64,000 nt of DNA from Monilinia fructicola (taxonomy: Eukaryota > Ascomycota > Leotiomycetes > Helotiales > Sclerotiniaceae): contig VICG01000010.1 of the NCBI GenBank assembly GCA_008692225.1, positions 1,860,001 to 1,924,000 on the forward strand, given 5' to 3'. The notes beneath the pieces were generated by a model, which saw only the letters and a program-made list of their open reading frames with translations, did no database searches and was not told where the DNA came from. The number at the start of each line of letters is the position of its first letter. The first letter of the stretch is position 1. Positions 1 to 12,903 of the stretch are shown piece by piece. Made by a program: the position numbers and the translations under genes.

Positions 1-1394
1 TAGAAGATCTTGGTCACTGTCAGGGACAGGATTCCGCTAATGTTGGAACTGAGGACGGAAGTCAACAGTTTGAGTAGGAGAATCAGAACAGCTGAGGTGA
101 AATGTGCTCCGTGTGTCCATTGATTCTCCAAGGCGTACACAGTGCTTTTGATCCAGATTAGAGCATACGCCTCTGAAAGGACCACCGGGCATCGCTTGGT
201 TATGCAAAATTGGAATGCATGAGAGCTTTTCCTCACCCATGGATATTGTTGTTGAATGTTGTATTGTGTTGTGTTGTGTTGTGTTGTGTTGTGTTGGCGA
301 AATAGGATGAGATATACTAGGTACGTAAGGGAGAAGGAAGTAAAGTAACGAAAAGCCTTCCTTGACTTGATTAGTTCTATTAACCTTACTAATCTTACTA
401 AGCAAGTTATCATAGATACTACAGAGTAGGTAGATACCTAGATATTATCATCTTATACTTTCACCGCCTACCAAATGCAATCCACACCAAGCCTCCAGCT
501 CACGAGTAAACAGCATGAAATATCCTCATGTTAACCTTCTTGTTGTAATTGTGATGTTCTCTTGTTCCATTTCTAACCTCTGATGTTTTCCCCTTATGGA
601 TCATTTGTTGTGTCAAGTAAAGACGGCATTGAAATATAAACAATATCAATTTTGTTTGTTTGTTTGTTTGTTTGTTTTCCTTTCTTTTGTCTCCTTTCTT
701 CTTTCTTCTTCTTCCTTCGCTGCTTGAGATGTGACTGTAATACTCCGTCCGTACTATATATAACCACAAGCTCATAAGGTTGGCTATACGAGTACGACGG
801 CTTTCAAACTCAAAGAGCTTTTCACGTCAACTCTTACATTTGTCTATACTGAGTATTGACTGGCGAATGGCGATACCGAGAAATCTCTTTGATATTATGC
901 ATAATTGCTGATGCAATGATTGCGATGATGGGTGCGCTCGTACACAGGACCACCATGTTTGTTCTCTATTGCCATTGCCGTTGCTTCAAAGATGGCTATG
1001 CCTCGTCACCCATGATGTAATCCACTGCAAAGCCACAATTCATCTTTTGATATCACGAGACGTTATCATTAAAGAGTATATATATACATCCATGGATCTA
1101 TATATATATATATATATATATAACATTCACTTGTGTTCACTGTTTCCATGATCCATATTCACGCTTGACTTCAATCCCACTTCACTTCTATTCAAAGATT
1201 ACCTACCCCTCCAGGATCCCCACTTTCTACACCGACGTGGGTACATACAATACCATAGAGAGTATATAGTAAACTTACTTCTCGAGACACCTAGTATCTA
1301 ATAGATAACAACATTCTATCACGATATAACAATCCGCCAACACGCCAATACAACAATACCTAAAATAACATAAACACTCTACCACAGCAAGATC
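1..1394. other. Upstream intergenic region with short tandem repeats
   Basis: I see no supported gene here. Simple repeats stand out: a TTGTG pentanucleotide run at about 262-296, a GTTT run at 651-677, and a TA run at 1099-1122. A minus-strand ORF at 37-405 is mostly translated repeat and lacks family features. The last few hundred bases should contain the promoter and 5' UTR of the SYLF gene. The stretch just before its ATG is A/C-rich, as is common for fungal leaders. Confidence 0.6.
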
Positions 1395-2751
1395 ATGACC
1401 GAACCATCAGATAACACAGCTACTACAGCTACAACAGCTACAACAGCTACTACAGCTAATCCAGCTAATCCAGCAACCAATACAGCCAAACCATCAGCTT
1501 GGGCAAAAACCAAGATTGGTGGCAAGGCTGCTTTTGACAAAGGATGGGCTGCATTCGAGAAATTGGGAGGGCCAGTTAACAAGCTCACCAACAAGATTGG
1601 ATCCGAGGCTTTCTGGCCAACAGGAATGGAGAAAGAATGCGAGAAGGCTGCCCGTATCCTCAAATCGTTCTGTAGTACGTCCGATTAATATCCCTTTCAT
1701 CACAAACTGCCCACTAACAATGTGATAGAGGATGGATTTATGGCGGAAGAACAAAAAGATGCATCCCAAGACCCAGAGAGTAAAGAGAAGGCTCAAGATG
1801 GGCCTAGCAAACCACCGAAAGTTCTTGTGAAAATACCTCAGAAAGTTATCAAGAACTGTGTCGGCCTCGCAATTTACACCACGATGCGTTCTGGACTTTG
1901 GGTATCTGGAGCAGGTGGATCGGGTGTTTTGATTGCCAAGAACGAGAATGGCCAATGGTCACCGCCTTCCGGAATTCTCATTCATACTTTGGGTGTAGGA
2001 TTCGTGGCCGGAATCGATATTTACGACTGTGTCATTGTTATTAATGACCGCAAGGCTCTTGAGGCATTCAGTAAATTACGTCTCTCTCTTGGTGGTGAGA
2101 TATCCGTGGTAGCTGGACCAGTAGGATCTGGGGGCATAGTTGAGAGCGAGCTACTGAAGTTTAGAAAGCCCGTATTCTCCTACATGAAAGAGCAGAGGTT
2201 TGTATGCAGGAGCACAGGTGGATGGAACCATCATTATCGAGCGCAATGATGAGAACGCGAGGTACTATGGGGAAAGATTGTCGGTCACACAAATTTTGCA
2301 AGGAAATGTCCCATCTCTTCCGCCAACAGCTGAACTATTGATGGAAGTTGTGAAGGATGCAGAAGGAAGACCGAACCTAGACCAGTCAGTCTTACAGCAG
2401 GTTTACAATAAGCCGGCCCCAGCGGATATCGAGGTGGTACATTCAGTAGAGGCTAGTGAGGATGAAAAGAAGAAGTTTGGAAATCCGAACACGGCCGAAG
2501 GTTATGCGATTCAACAGCAGTTGCACGGATATCAACAGCAGGAGCACCCAGGGTACACCTCTGGCAACGATCTATATTATCCACCTCCACCACCTGGTCC
2601 CCCGCCGCATCAAGATCAACATCCTTTGGAGCAGAATCCTCCGGCTTATTCTCCGCTTCCGCCTGGACTTCCACAACAGGAGGCAGGCGAAACACCCGCA
2701 GAAGGATACTATGCACCTGAAAAAACCACCATACCCAACCCGAAGAGTTAG
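1395..2751 (+). CDS. SYLF (Ysc84/SH3YL1-type) lipid-binding protein, interrupted by a +1 frameshift
   Basis: SYLF-domain proteins bind phosphoinositides and link membranes to cortical actin during endocytosis (known for yeast Ysc84). The ATG at 1395 opens a Thr/Ala-rich leader, then a helix around KAARILKSFC. A 54-bp intron at 1675-1728 restores the family junction SFCKDGF. The domain continues with the glycine-rich core (SGAGGSGVLIAK), GVGFVAGIDIYDCVIVIND and VAGPVGSGG. After VFSYMK the reading frame breaks at about 2190: one extra base separates MK from SRGLYAGAQVDGTIIIER, which is standard family sequence in the next frame and runs to the stop at 2751. The C-terminus is Pro/Gln-rich (PPPPPGPPPHQDQHP), a plausible SH3 or WW ligand in place of the SH3 domain that Ysc84 carries. 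The family call is secure. Whether the frameshift is real or an error is not decidable here. Confidence 0.9.
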
Positions 2752-4425
2752 AATGAGGAAAAATTTATCAAGATAGATTGGCCTTCTCATTCAATCATTG
2801 TTCCTTAGTTGAGGCGGGAGTTGTTCTCTGATTTCTAGCTAGTTATGATCAATGAGTAAGATACTTGTGATACACCATCAATAAGACGCCGTTATTTTAT
2901 TTTTTTACAAAATATCTCCAACCAACCAATTTCGTGCTCAGAGCAACCTCACGTTGTACAGAATCCTTTGAACCATGTGTGTACACGCTGAGTCAATAGA
3001 ACTATGTGCCACATTTGTAGTACAGATATCACACAAAGATATTGAATTGAGCTGTGTTGGAGGCTGAAACGGAGATCGTTGTTTGCCTCCGCAATTTTGG
3101 CAATATCGAGTTATGGAAGGGCTAGCAATTTGTCTAAGTTATAAGTGACTTATATGAATGAGCTAGCAGTTTTTGAACGTTAACCTACTACTTGCAAAGA
3201 CTCATGTTCGGATCGGGATAAGTTTAATCCGATATCCGCTAACATTGTGGCGGGACTTTATTCTACCAAGAGAACCTCGTTCATACCCGGTACTTCTCAA
3301 GTTTAAATTTATATTCTTACTTCTCTATCGTCAAATCATTCGCATTTCCTTTTTCCCGACTACGATATCCTGTAAACTTGGAATTTGTCAAATTGTGACA
3401 TGAAGACTAAGTCCTCCTCTCTTGAACGTCATTCATGATCAATTCTTCCCCCATTCAAAAGTACCCGGGAGAAGATCCTACAGTTTAACCAGATAGGCTC
3501 CCGACAGGTTGTGCAAATTTTGACTGCATTTCGAATGATACGCAGACCTCTTGATGTTGTTTCGGTAGTCCAGTCTATAAGTGACCGGGATATTTCATAA
3601 TTTCATACCCGACTCATTTTATTGGCCTTATGATCTACTGGCGAGAGCCTTCACTTCTGATATATCATAATTCTATACCCAGATGCTACAAGGCGCGTTT
3701 GACTGGTACTACCGCACCAATACTTTGCTAATTAACTCAAAGTGCTGGGTTCTCTCCCAATCGTATATTATTGATGGATAGCCACATCTCGTCGATTCAC
3801 GATCGAAGCGTCTTACAGTTCCAAAAACGCCCAGCTGCAGCTTCTTCAATTGTATATTCTCAATACATAAGGTCTTCTGTCTACTATTCTTTCAGCTTTT
3901 CTATTTCCTGCTCTCGCTCGCTTTTGGCGTGTGTACCTATATAACTTGGACATCTACCAGGGAACTTGAACGACTCTCTGCTATTGATGAAAGGTCCATT
4001 TACAGTCCATCATCTTTAATCCTTGAAGCCTTTGCAAACTCCAAGATTTACCTTTGAAAGCAATGGAGGAAGCGGAAAGAGCAAATCATACATAGCACAT
4101 AAAAGTATTCTATCTCTCAATGTGGTATTGCGGCCGCAAACTTTTGTATTATTGCTAAACGATAAAAAAAGGCACAACCTTCCTTGTCCGTCCCAGATCA
4201 ACGACAAAACATAACATCTCCTGATTTCATCTCTCAATCACAACATATCTTCATTTGGTCTGCTCTGCTTCAAAACCAAGCAGAAGCCAGCCTTTCAACC
4301 ATTCCAAGATTTCCGATACATCGCTTCGATGGTGTGTTGAAGATCACCGGGCTGCTGATATCTTAATCTGGAGATAATGTTAGTAACAGTACAGTTCATT
4401 TGGAAGAAGTATTCGTACCTTGTGT
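2752..4425. other. Intergenic region, no gene seen
   Basis: This lies between the stop of the SYLF gene and the stop of the minus-strand cysteine-rich gene, so it holds the 3' ends of two convergent transcripts. ORFs at 3173-3403 and 4016-4237 are short, lack family features and sit on both strands, which is what chance gives. No RNA gene or repeat was recognised. Confidence 0.5.
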
Positions 4426-4698
4426 TTAACAGCCAGTGCCACACGCACCACAGGCTCTTCCTGGGATGACCCAGACTTCTCGCCCTTTGGCAAGACACGT
4501 TGGGCATCTCACGCCGGGCATCTTGTTATTTGTTAGTACAATTCAGTTTTATTAGGTGCGAGATATTCTTACACCGGGGATTTCAGTTTCGCCAAAGAGG
4601 TCTGAAAGTTCACCAAAGGATGTTTGTTGAATGGAGGGAAAATAGTCCATCTCTTCTTGGATGATAATCTCGAATGGGAGGGTTGGCTGGAAAGACAT
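4426..4698 (-). CDS. Small cysteine-rich (zinc-ribbon-like) fungal protein, 73 aa
   Basis: This two-exon gene is found only after splicing. Exon 1 (4698-4573) begins MSFQPTLPFEIIIQEEMDYF. A 51-bp intron (4522-4572) has a canonical GTAAGA donor and an AG acceptor, phase 0. Exon 2 (4521-4426) begins MPGVRCPTCLAKGREVWVIP and ends GRACGACGTGC followed directly by a stop. The total is 222 bases, in frame throughout and without lesions. Two cysteine pairs, CPTC and CGAC plus a terminal Cys, suggest binding of one zinc ion, but this is inferred from spacing only. I recall small fungal proteins with the same LPFEII start and C-terminal Cys ribbon, but no function is known to me. Alternative: a chance spliced ORF, made unlikely by the clean splice sites and the Cys pattern ending at the stop. 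Confidence 0.7.
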
Positions 4699-7600
4699 CT
4701 TGATTGAAGTCGATTGAGAGGAGTCTTTAGTTTAGTAGACAGATTGAGGATGTATGGTTGTTCGAATGATGAACTTTTTTGGATTGATGAGCTTCAACTT
4801 CAGTCGAGTGGAAGTGGTCAATATATAACGTTTGAGAGTGGGGTCGGTTCCGAAACTTGATCTACTTACTGTTCATCGATTCTTTGGCAAAAGAAATGAT
4901 GTCTTATCTCATGATGTTGCGGCTGCCTGCATCGCTGATTATGAGGTATCGTCAATGTGCTTGTATATCTGCGTCTGCATGCAATCAAAAGGGTAGCTGC
5001 AATCGCGTTCCAGATTAAATAGACCACCCGGAACTAGGAACAATCGTGTTTTCCTTGGGTACAGTCTTACGAGAGACAAAAAAAGATCCAAACATCTTCC
5101 AGTACAGCATGGTGAACTTTCTGAGCAACACTTCTCATGAAATGTGCTAGCGATGGAAAGCAAGGCAGATGTCCGTTTTATTTCGCAGTCAGCAGACCGA
5201 CTACATGCATCGATATTCTCTAGGAACCATCCGATCGAAACGCAGTAAATCGCCGGTCAGTACTGAGGGTATATTGATAGGTCAGTTCTACTTGACCACA
5301 AACAGGAAATCCTTGCGCCAGGTTATCAGCTCGACAATGCCGCTCTTTCCGTGAACGAATAATACGAAGAGCGTACCTGGATAATTACACGATTATATCC
5401 CGTCCAGGTTTCCAAGCCTGGAGAGCCAGATATTGATCAGGCATAAAATGTCCCTCGGTCTTAACCCAATGACCATGCAAACCCTGTAAGAGCCCGTGCA
5501 GTATGGTTTGAGGGGGTGTGTTCGGAAAAATTCCAAAGGTTGAAGAATATTTCTTTGCTAAGCGACCGACCCTGCATGCAGCCTGCAAGTGCACGTCAAG
5601 TTACTTTGATCTTGTACCTACTTACAGCTCAACTCTTAGGGATCATTGCACGAATACAGATTGCCGAACTAATTCTCGCGTCCGGCATGCCCACAACCGA
5701 AATCCCATAATCATCGACAATTTTGCGAAAACCTACGGGCGATTTACTGTGCCTCCTAGCTAATTGTTGGAACCTTACAAAGCCGCTCCTAGATATCAGT
5801 TACGGATCAAAACGTGGATATTTTTGATAGATCATTTGTGACGAAACGAATGACTATATCCCGACAGTTTGGTAGACCAAGCCACATATGCAAAGAAAGG
5901 CCTGCTGCAACTACCGGGAAGATATCATCCGACACCATAAAACAATGACGAGTCAGAAAATGAACCGGCCTTGTTCTGGCCCGCAAACTTCTGGGCACAA
6001 ATGTTTGCAACAAAGTGATCGATACTTGGGTTCGATCGAATCAAGGCATCATCCACTGACCGTCCACACTTGTTGAGCGAGATCACAATCGAAAGCACAT
6101 GACTGGAAAGGAGATAATTCTCCGAATCTCACAATTAGTTTAAGATCGATATGGATTTTGTTGAGTCTTGAACTTTTCGATACTGGGGGACGGGTGCATA
6201 GTGTAAGAAGGATCTCTGTGTCACATTATACACCTGAAATGGTTGGACGACATCCGGAGTTATTCCTACTTTTCTATGAATTGCGAAGATGATTCTCGCT
6301 GTGGACATTCCCATGCATTCATATGCGGATTCGAATTTGACCCTGCACAGAGAAGCATTGTAGAGGTGATCTTTACAGCCGTTTTTGTTTGTGTTACATC
6401 CACATCTTCGTGCAGTTCCACTACCGTGCCACTGTATTTATTATTGGCCCACACGGAATTCCGAGCAACCTAAGACAACACATCAAATTACATCAAACAT
6501 ATCATATTACATCACAGCAAAAGATCCGATGGATAAGTCATTTTCGCATCTACTTAGGTACGTAGATACATATTCCCCCCTCACCCTTCATGTCGCCATC
6601 CATATCATCCCACGCCAAACTCCTCACTCCATGCACCGTCTGATATTTTCCGAATCTTCCGTCTCACAACATAAACATCTCCTAATCTTTCTCCCCAAAT
6701 CCGTCTCTTCACCCTGTACCCCCATCTCCGCACGGCAACTCAACGCAACGCAACCTACTGCACCGAAGCCAACCTGGCCATCCGGCGCCCCGATGCGAAA
6801 CCCATTCGCTCTCCACGCCTCCCTACCTTGCGCCCTGCTCTCCCACCCCCACTCGGCTCGTAATATATCCGAATCCGAGTGACATGCATGCGCGACTCAA
6901 TCTCGTCGATGAGCGTGCCATCCCCCCTGTCCTTCATATATCGACCGGGAAAGTGCAGCTGACCGCATCTTCGACTCAGGCTTTAGCTTAGGCTCTGGCT
7001 TCGCATTGACGATGGTAATTGTAAGCTCGATGGGCAAATGGACCCTTTGGTTAGGAGTGGGAGTGGGAGTGGGATTGGGAATTGGGGATGGATGACACTC
7101 CCAACCCGGAACCAGCAGAGCTCGACCCTCCAATTGGAAACCTGCACGCGATTCTTCCCCATCCATCCATTCATCTCATTCACAGCCAATACATCCATCC
7201 GCATTATCGTTATCATCATGATTACCATTTTCCTCCTCCCGCAGCATCCATCATTCTTCACTACCCTACATCGCCATCCCCATCCCCATCTCCATCTCCA
7301 TCTCCATCTCCAACACTACCTCCCTACATACCTCCCCGCCTCCAATCCAAACCTTCTCCCACCACAGTGTGGCGTTGTGTTGTATGAGATGGCACTCAAG
7401 GGGAGATGACGCGAAGATCGATTCTCGCACTTCATCTTGCGTCGCTTGCTCATTCCCTTGTTGCTTTGGCTTCGATTTTAATTTGCTTGCTTGCTTGCTT
7501 GCTTGTTTGTTTGCTTTGTTTTGATATCGATTCGAGACTTGAAATCTAAATCTAAATCTAAATCTAAATCTAAATCTAAATCTAAATCTAAATCTAAATC

Positions 7601-8318
7601 TAAATCTACATCTAAATCCATTCCCCAATACGCATCACGCATCCCCCAAGTTACCCATCACACGAAAGATTGTGAAAACTCGAGCAAATTCATCAATGAA
7701 AAAGACCAGTGATTTCAAATGCAAATTCAAATTCAAATGCAAATACAAACGCAAACGCAAAATGCAAAATGCAAAATGCAAAATGCAGAATGCAAAATCA
7801 AATTCTTTCAAATGCTAATGGGGGTATCCTTTGCTTTCCTTTCATTTCCTTTCCTTTTCTTGCCTTCCTTCCTTCCTTCTTTCTTTCTTTCTTTCTTTCT
7901 TTCATTCATCCCGTATTACTTCCCAACTTTCTTCTTGTCCATTCGTTCGTTGGTTCGTCCATCGCTCCATCTATCCCTTAATCTAATATACAAACAATCT
8001 CCAAATCCAAATACCATCCATCCCTTATCGCCTCGCATCGCCTCGCATCACATCGCTTCCCTTCCCTTCCCTTCCCTTCCCTTCCCATGACAAAATTGCG
8101 AACGCAGACGCAGACGCAGACGCAGATGTAACTCTTCCTGCATCGCATCAAGACCCAACTCCTCCCGTGCTAATCGGGTTCCGACCGATTGCAGAAATGA
8201 AACAAGAAGTACCCCTGCTTCAACTCCCATCTTAACTCCAAACCCTACTCATGCAAACAAGTTCCAAGCGCTAAATGCTAATGACCATATTACAGCGTAC
8301 ATCATACATTACATTAAT
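4699..8318. other. Gene-poor region with pyrimidine-rich and microsatellite DNA
   Basis: No gene is supported. The first part (4699-6480) has ordinary composition, with short unrelated ORFs on both strands. From about 6480 to 8120 the plus strand becomes strongly C/T-rich and then breaks into successive simple repeats, described separately. The region lies upstream of the cysteine-rich gene and downstream of the phospholipase C gene. Confidence 0.5.
7270..8126. repeat. Cluster of unrelated microsatellites
   Basis: Several simple repeats follow one another within 860 bases: CATCTC-type hexamers at about 7273-7311, TCTAAA hexamers at 7543-7618 (roughly twelve copies), CAAATG/CAAAATG units at about 7718-7800, CTTT/CTTC runs at about 7866-7903, CCCTT runs at about 8056-8085 and GCAGAC hexamers at about 8104-8126. 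ORFs across them are only translated repeat (SKSKSK, FRFRFR and similar) and are not genes. Confidence 0.85.
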
Positions 8319-11147
8319 TCAAGACAAGACTTTTTCAATCTTGACCAATAGAAGACCCTCGGTAGGGTTACCCTTGACGTCTCTCAAGGGAATTAATCGA
8401 TATCCTTGTTGAACGCGATCCAGTCGGATACAAGCCCATGCAGCTAGCTCATCCTTTGAATAATTCGCGTCTTCGATTTTGAATCTGTGAGTGAGAAGGG
8501 TTAGCAATATGATCGGCAGATTGAAAGTTGATTTGATTGATTGATGAAGAAAATAAATGAGCAAAGTAACATTGCATATACATCATGTAGACGTGGAAAA
8601 CAAACAATGGAAGGATGAAAGATGTAAAAGAGAAGGGTGAGGTGATGGTGATGAATGCATGCATGATAAGGAAGAAAAGTCTTGAATGAAATAGAAATGA
8701 TGAGCACAGGATGCTCAAACAATAGGAATGTGCTGGTTGAGAAAACGCCATGTATTACATGAGATTAAGCAGCTAGGGACCAAACTCATCAATCAGCGGC
8801 ACAGGCTGAAAATATATATGAATAACTCGACAAAATGAATGCTGCGGAACACCATCCGAGCAGCCAAGCGTCGGAAAGACTCATATACTCCCTGCACCCT
8901 TGAACCAATCTGCATGAATGCTGCGAGCAATGCCAAGCCGGCGCCGGGCCGCTGCGCTGTTGAAGATTAAAGAAAATAGCCGACTTGCGAAATTTATTAT
9001 GTACCAGGCACTTGGGTGGCCGTTTCAAAAACCTGAGTGGTGTGACATCTTGCAGGGTTATGAATACTTGATGATCGAATCATGTAGATTCAAAGAATCA
9101 AACCTTGTTTGGTTCTTTCGTGTGTAAGGGGCGTAATATAAATAGATGAATGTTGAAGAGGAAAGCAGTGTAACATGTACTAACCTTAAAAAGCTCAACT
9201 CCTCCACCACGTTCCTAATACCCTCAAAATGAAGGGTTTCGCCTTCAAAATCGGGTTTACTACCCGATTTATAAGCCGTCTTGTGTTTGTGTTCACCTTC
9301 TTTTGCTTTGCCACCATTTTCGATTGGTTGCCCGTCGAGCTCTTGTTGGCTTTCAACGTGCAGCTCGCATTTGACGTATGGGTGGAACCCCTTTTCCGTC
9401 TCCCCTTCAGGAAAGGGGATTTGTTGACCGGCAAATATGCTAATTTTCAAGTCGAGAGTCTTGTAGGGAATAGCTGCACAAACATCGGATGTTGCATCCT
9501 CGCTGCGATATCCCGGTGGTTTCAATATCCAACCCCGGGAACCGGCAAACATCCCTTCATTTAACATCATACCCTCGTCCAATGTCTGCCAATTCAATGC
9601 AACCATTTGAATACCCTTGCGCCAGCAAACAGAAGGGTCGAGATTGGACGAGTCAAATCGAGAACCGGCTGGGAAAGCTCTCATGAAAAAATCACGATTG
9701 TGAGCAAACATCTGTTCCCTCTTCTCTGCATGAAGTTCCAAAATCACCTTTTCACCTACGGAAAAGATATGAGAAGGTTTGGTGGCCGCTTTGACATCGA
9801 ATGACACAAAATGCTCGCTGTGAGTATAGATCCCAAGTTTACTCAGATTTTCACAAATCTTTGCCTTTTTCTTCGAACTTTTCTGATCATCTTCAGAACC
9901 GGATTGTCCAGACTCCGCATCCTTTTTCGATATCGCTGGTACCAAGGTGTTGGAGGACTTCTTCTCCAGCGTATCCGTGCTGGCGGGAGATAATGTATTT
10001 GTAAGATCGATCGTCGATTCTGATACATCCTTCACTTCTGGAGCCTTCTTGACCTTGACCAGAATTTTGTTGAGAAGTTCATCCAGTCGGGGCACCCTCT
10101 CTTCCGGATTACACGTTTCGAATGGAGCTTCGAGTAAGAGACCTGCCCATTCCTCCTTCATGATATCAACCATGATTTCTTGTTGCTCATGATCGGCATG
10201 AACTTCCAGACTGACGATAATTGGGGGTTGCTAGTCTCGAAGCCATATTCTCGAATTGTTTTGCAAACGGCTCGGAATCCAACAGGTGCTGTCAATGTCC
10301 AACCATGCAAGACCAATGGTTCTCCTATCATCGTTGATCGTATCGAAGCCGGCCGTCCACCATTTTCATCCTCGTCCACAACCTTAAGTTTATCCCCCGA
10401 GCTTGACTTTGTGACCTTTTGCTTCGCGCTCTCAAGTTTCTCTTTGGCACTCTCGATCTTTTCTTCAACGGTCAATATAGCTGCGGCAGCTCTACTGGAA
10501 AGTGTACTCCCCGTCATTGAAGCTTGTCGCGTGTGGCCAGTTCTATTCGAAAATGTTGATTTATCATCTCTCTCTCCCGCTTCGCCATTGTGTACATCAA
10601 TTTCAATGCATCGACAATTTTGCGTCAGAGCCTATTCATAGTTAGCATGGCATCTAAATAAACTCAACGTCATCTTACCGTTTTATATGCTTCCGTAGAA
10701 CTCCTCGACAATAACTGATTCCCTTCAAGATACGTATTATGACTGCTACTGATGTAATAGTTGGTGATTGGTTTTGACTGATCTAACTCCGGAAGACGTT
10801 TCAAAACCTCTAATGAATGGCTATAGTACACTGACTCGAGAAATTGTTCAAATTTGTAAAAGTCTTTATTTCAGTTTGAATGTATGTCCCTGAACATCTG
10901 CCAACCATTGTTCGAACTGTTCCCGTCCTAGACACGACTCGGCGCCTCTCAATTCATCGAAAACTCTCCTCAGATATTCTTGAATTTCGTGCGAAAGATA
11001 TGTTTGTCTGGGAGGATCCCCTGCGGTGGTATTGTTGAGGGGTTGAAGATGTACTCCATGTCCGGGGGTAACCATTGTAGACATTGCTATAAGTTTGTGA
11101 AGAGAGAACTGCTTTCCAGATGGAGTGAGAAGAGGCATGGTCGACAT
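8319..11147 (-). CDS. Phosphoinositide-specific phospholipase C (delta-like), with frameshifts
   Basis: It cleaves PIP2 to diacylglycerol and IP3 at the plasma membrane. Exons read from the minus strand: 11147-10679, 10631-9185 and 8484-8319. Introns are 10632-10678 (47 bp) and 8485-9184 (700 bp, GTTAGT donor, CAG acceptor). In order: an EF-hand-like helical region; the X domain with catalytic His in ISSSHNTYL, the metal-site region [12 protein letters not shown] and the second His in [10 protein letters not shown]; an acidic/basic X-Y linker; the Y domain with [20 protein letters not shown]; and a C2 domain starting [17 protein letters not shown] and ending [20 protein letters not shown]. 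Two single-base lesions break it: in the G5 run at 10223-10227 (between ETSN and [16 protein letters not shown]) and near 10866 (before [14 protein letters not shown]). The start is uncertain; ATG 11084 is an alternative. VHNGE replaces the usual VWDG-like motif. Confidence 0.9.
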
Positions 11148-12668
11148 CCTATTATATAGGCAGAATAAATCAGTAAATGGAGCATCATGCACTAAATTGG
11201 AGCCACAAATGAATGCAAGACATTATTGGGTCCAGCATGTCCGCATCTAAGTTTCTGGAGCATCGTGGTTCAGTTCCAGATGAAAATGGAATCGCAGAAA
11301 CTACGGTTTTGACTCTTGATATGTTTTCAATCCTATCAAGTAGCCCTGTGTGGTGGGGGGAAGGGGGAAGGGATGAAGGGGTGAAGGGGTGAAGGGGTGA
11401 AGGTTGAAAGGGTGAAGAGGTGAAAGATAATCAAAAGACTTGCCTTCGGAGCTTCTTCCTTAAAAAAGAAGCCATATTCCCTTAGCATAAATAGTCAAAA
11501 TCACAAAACTAGTAGTTTTGAATAGTACATAAAAAGTTAATGAAAGAAGTGTTTGAACGATAGTAGTAGTAGTACGTATGTACGTATGTACGTGTGTATG
11601 TGTGTATGTGTGTATTGTGTAATGTATGTATGTATGTAATAATAAGTATGATATACTCGAGTATGTGTGCGTGTGAATCAAGAAAGAAATGTTGATCATC
11701 AAGGGAACTAATAAAACGACGAGGCTCTGTTCAGCTGGCTGTCAAGTGTAATATGATTGATTGATTTGGTTACTATTCTTATAAATGCTGACATTGACAA
11801 GACTAGTGGATAAGAACGATTTGGTAGGTGTTGACGATGATGATGATGATGATGATGATGATGATAATTATGATAATGATTATGATACATGATGATATCA
11901 AAATTGTACAATGATGAGACAACTTGGAAGACTTGGATTGAATGAGTTATGATGAAGGGGGTAAAAACGGAAGATGTGGATATAAAAAATAAAGAAAGGT
12001 CTACTCCGGACGGGTCCTTTTGATGACTATTTTGGGTTTTTTGATTCAGATTATCTATTTGTATGGATGTTATAGGTGAGGAGGTTATGGATTAATAAAG
12101 TTATTCTATGAATAAATAGATATACGGACTCATTACTATGAATAGATCTTTACCTAGTCCTCGAGTAGTCTGTATACCTAGCAGTCTGTCCATCTACTCC
12201 GTATATTATAAGTAACGACTCACGAGTACTCCCTGGTCCACTCGAGTAGATTATGGATATACTTGGATACTCCGTAGGTAGATGAATAGAATCGTAAGAT
12301 TATCATCTACTACCTGCTGTAGGTAGATATCAACATACCTACTAGGAGGCAGCTGGAGGTAGGTAGATACAATACTTACTAACTTCTAAGAATGAAGGTA
12401 GATGTTTATTTTTAGGTTTAGCTTCAATGCTTTTCTCCTTGTACCTACATCCATGGATATAAATGAATACATTTTGGTTTACTTGTAAAGCTTCCGAGGT
12501 AAATAAGTAATTAGATGGAATGTTACCTATAGGTACTCTGTACAGTGTACGGAGTACATTGTATACCTGCAATAGGTCGTTGGTTATCCACTTCTTTTCC
12601 ATTTGTCATTAAGCTACTTGATGCTTTTACTGCCCTTATCCGATTCTAATTATTACTGAACTCTGTAG

Positions 12669-12903
12669 TATACCTACTATACCTGCATCTGCTATACCTA
12701 CGATACCTACGACACCTACGATACCTACTACACCTACTACACCTAATACACCTAATACACCTAATACACCTAATACCTACTACACTACTACACCTACTAC
12801 ACCTACTACACCTACTACACCTACTACACCTACTACACCTACTACACCTACTACACCTACTACACCTACTACACCTACTACACCTACTACACCTACTATA
12901 CTA
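12669..12903. repeat. Minisatellite with 9-bp unit (CTACACCTA)
   Basis: The tract starts with diverged copies (TATACCTAC, GATACCTAC, GACACCTAC, AATACACCT) and becomes nearly perfect CTACACCTA repeats from about 12786 to 12897. The graded homogeneity suggests expansion at the right end. It sits in a region where CCTA-containing motifs are common; a CTACCTAGGTA palindrome follows immediately at 12901. Confidence 0.9.

Noticed and set aside
37..405. 122-aa minus ORF near the left edge
   Set aside because: Its middle is translated TTGTG repeat (NTTQHNT); the remainder shows no family pattern.
7266..8230. ORFs rich in FRFRFR, SKSKSK, or Phe/Ser repeats
   Set aside because: Each is a translated simple repeat; opposite strands and several frames are open at once.
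10180..10641. 153-aa plus-strand ORF
   Set aside because: Antisense shadow of the X domain of the phospholipase C gene.
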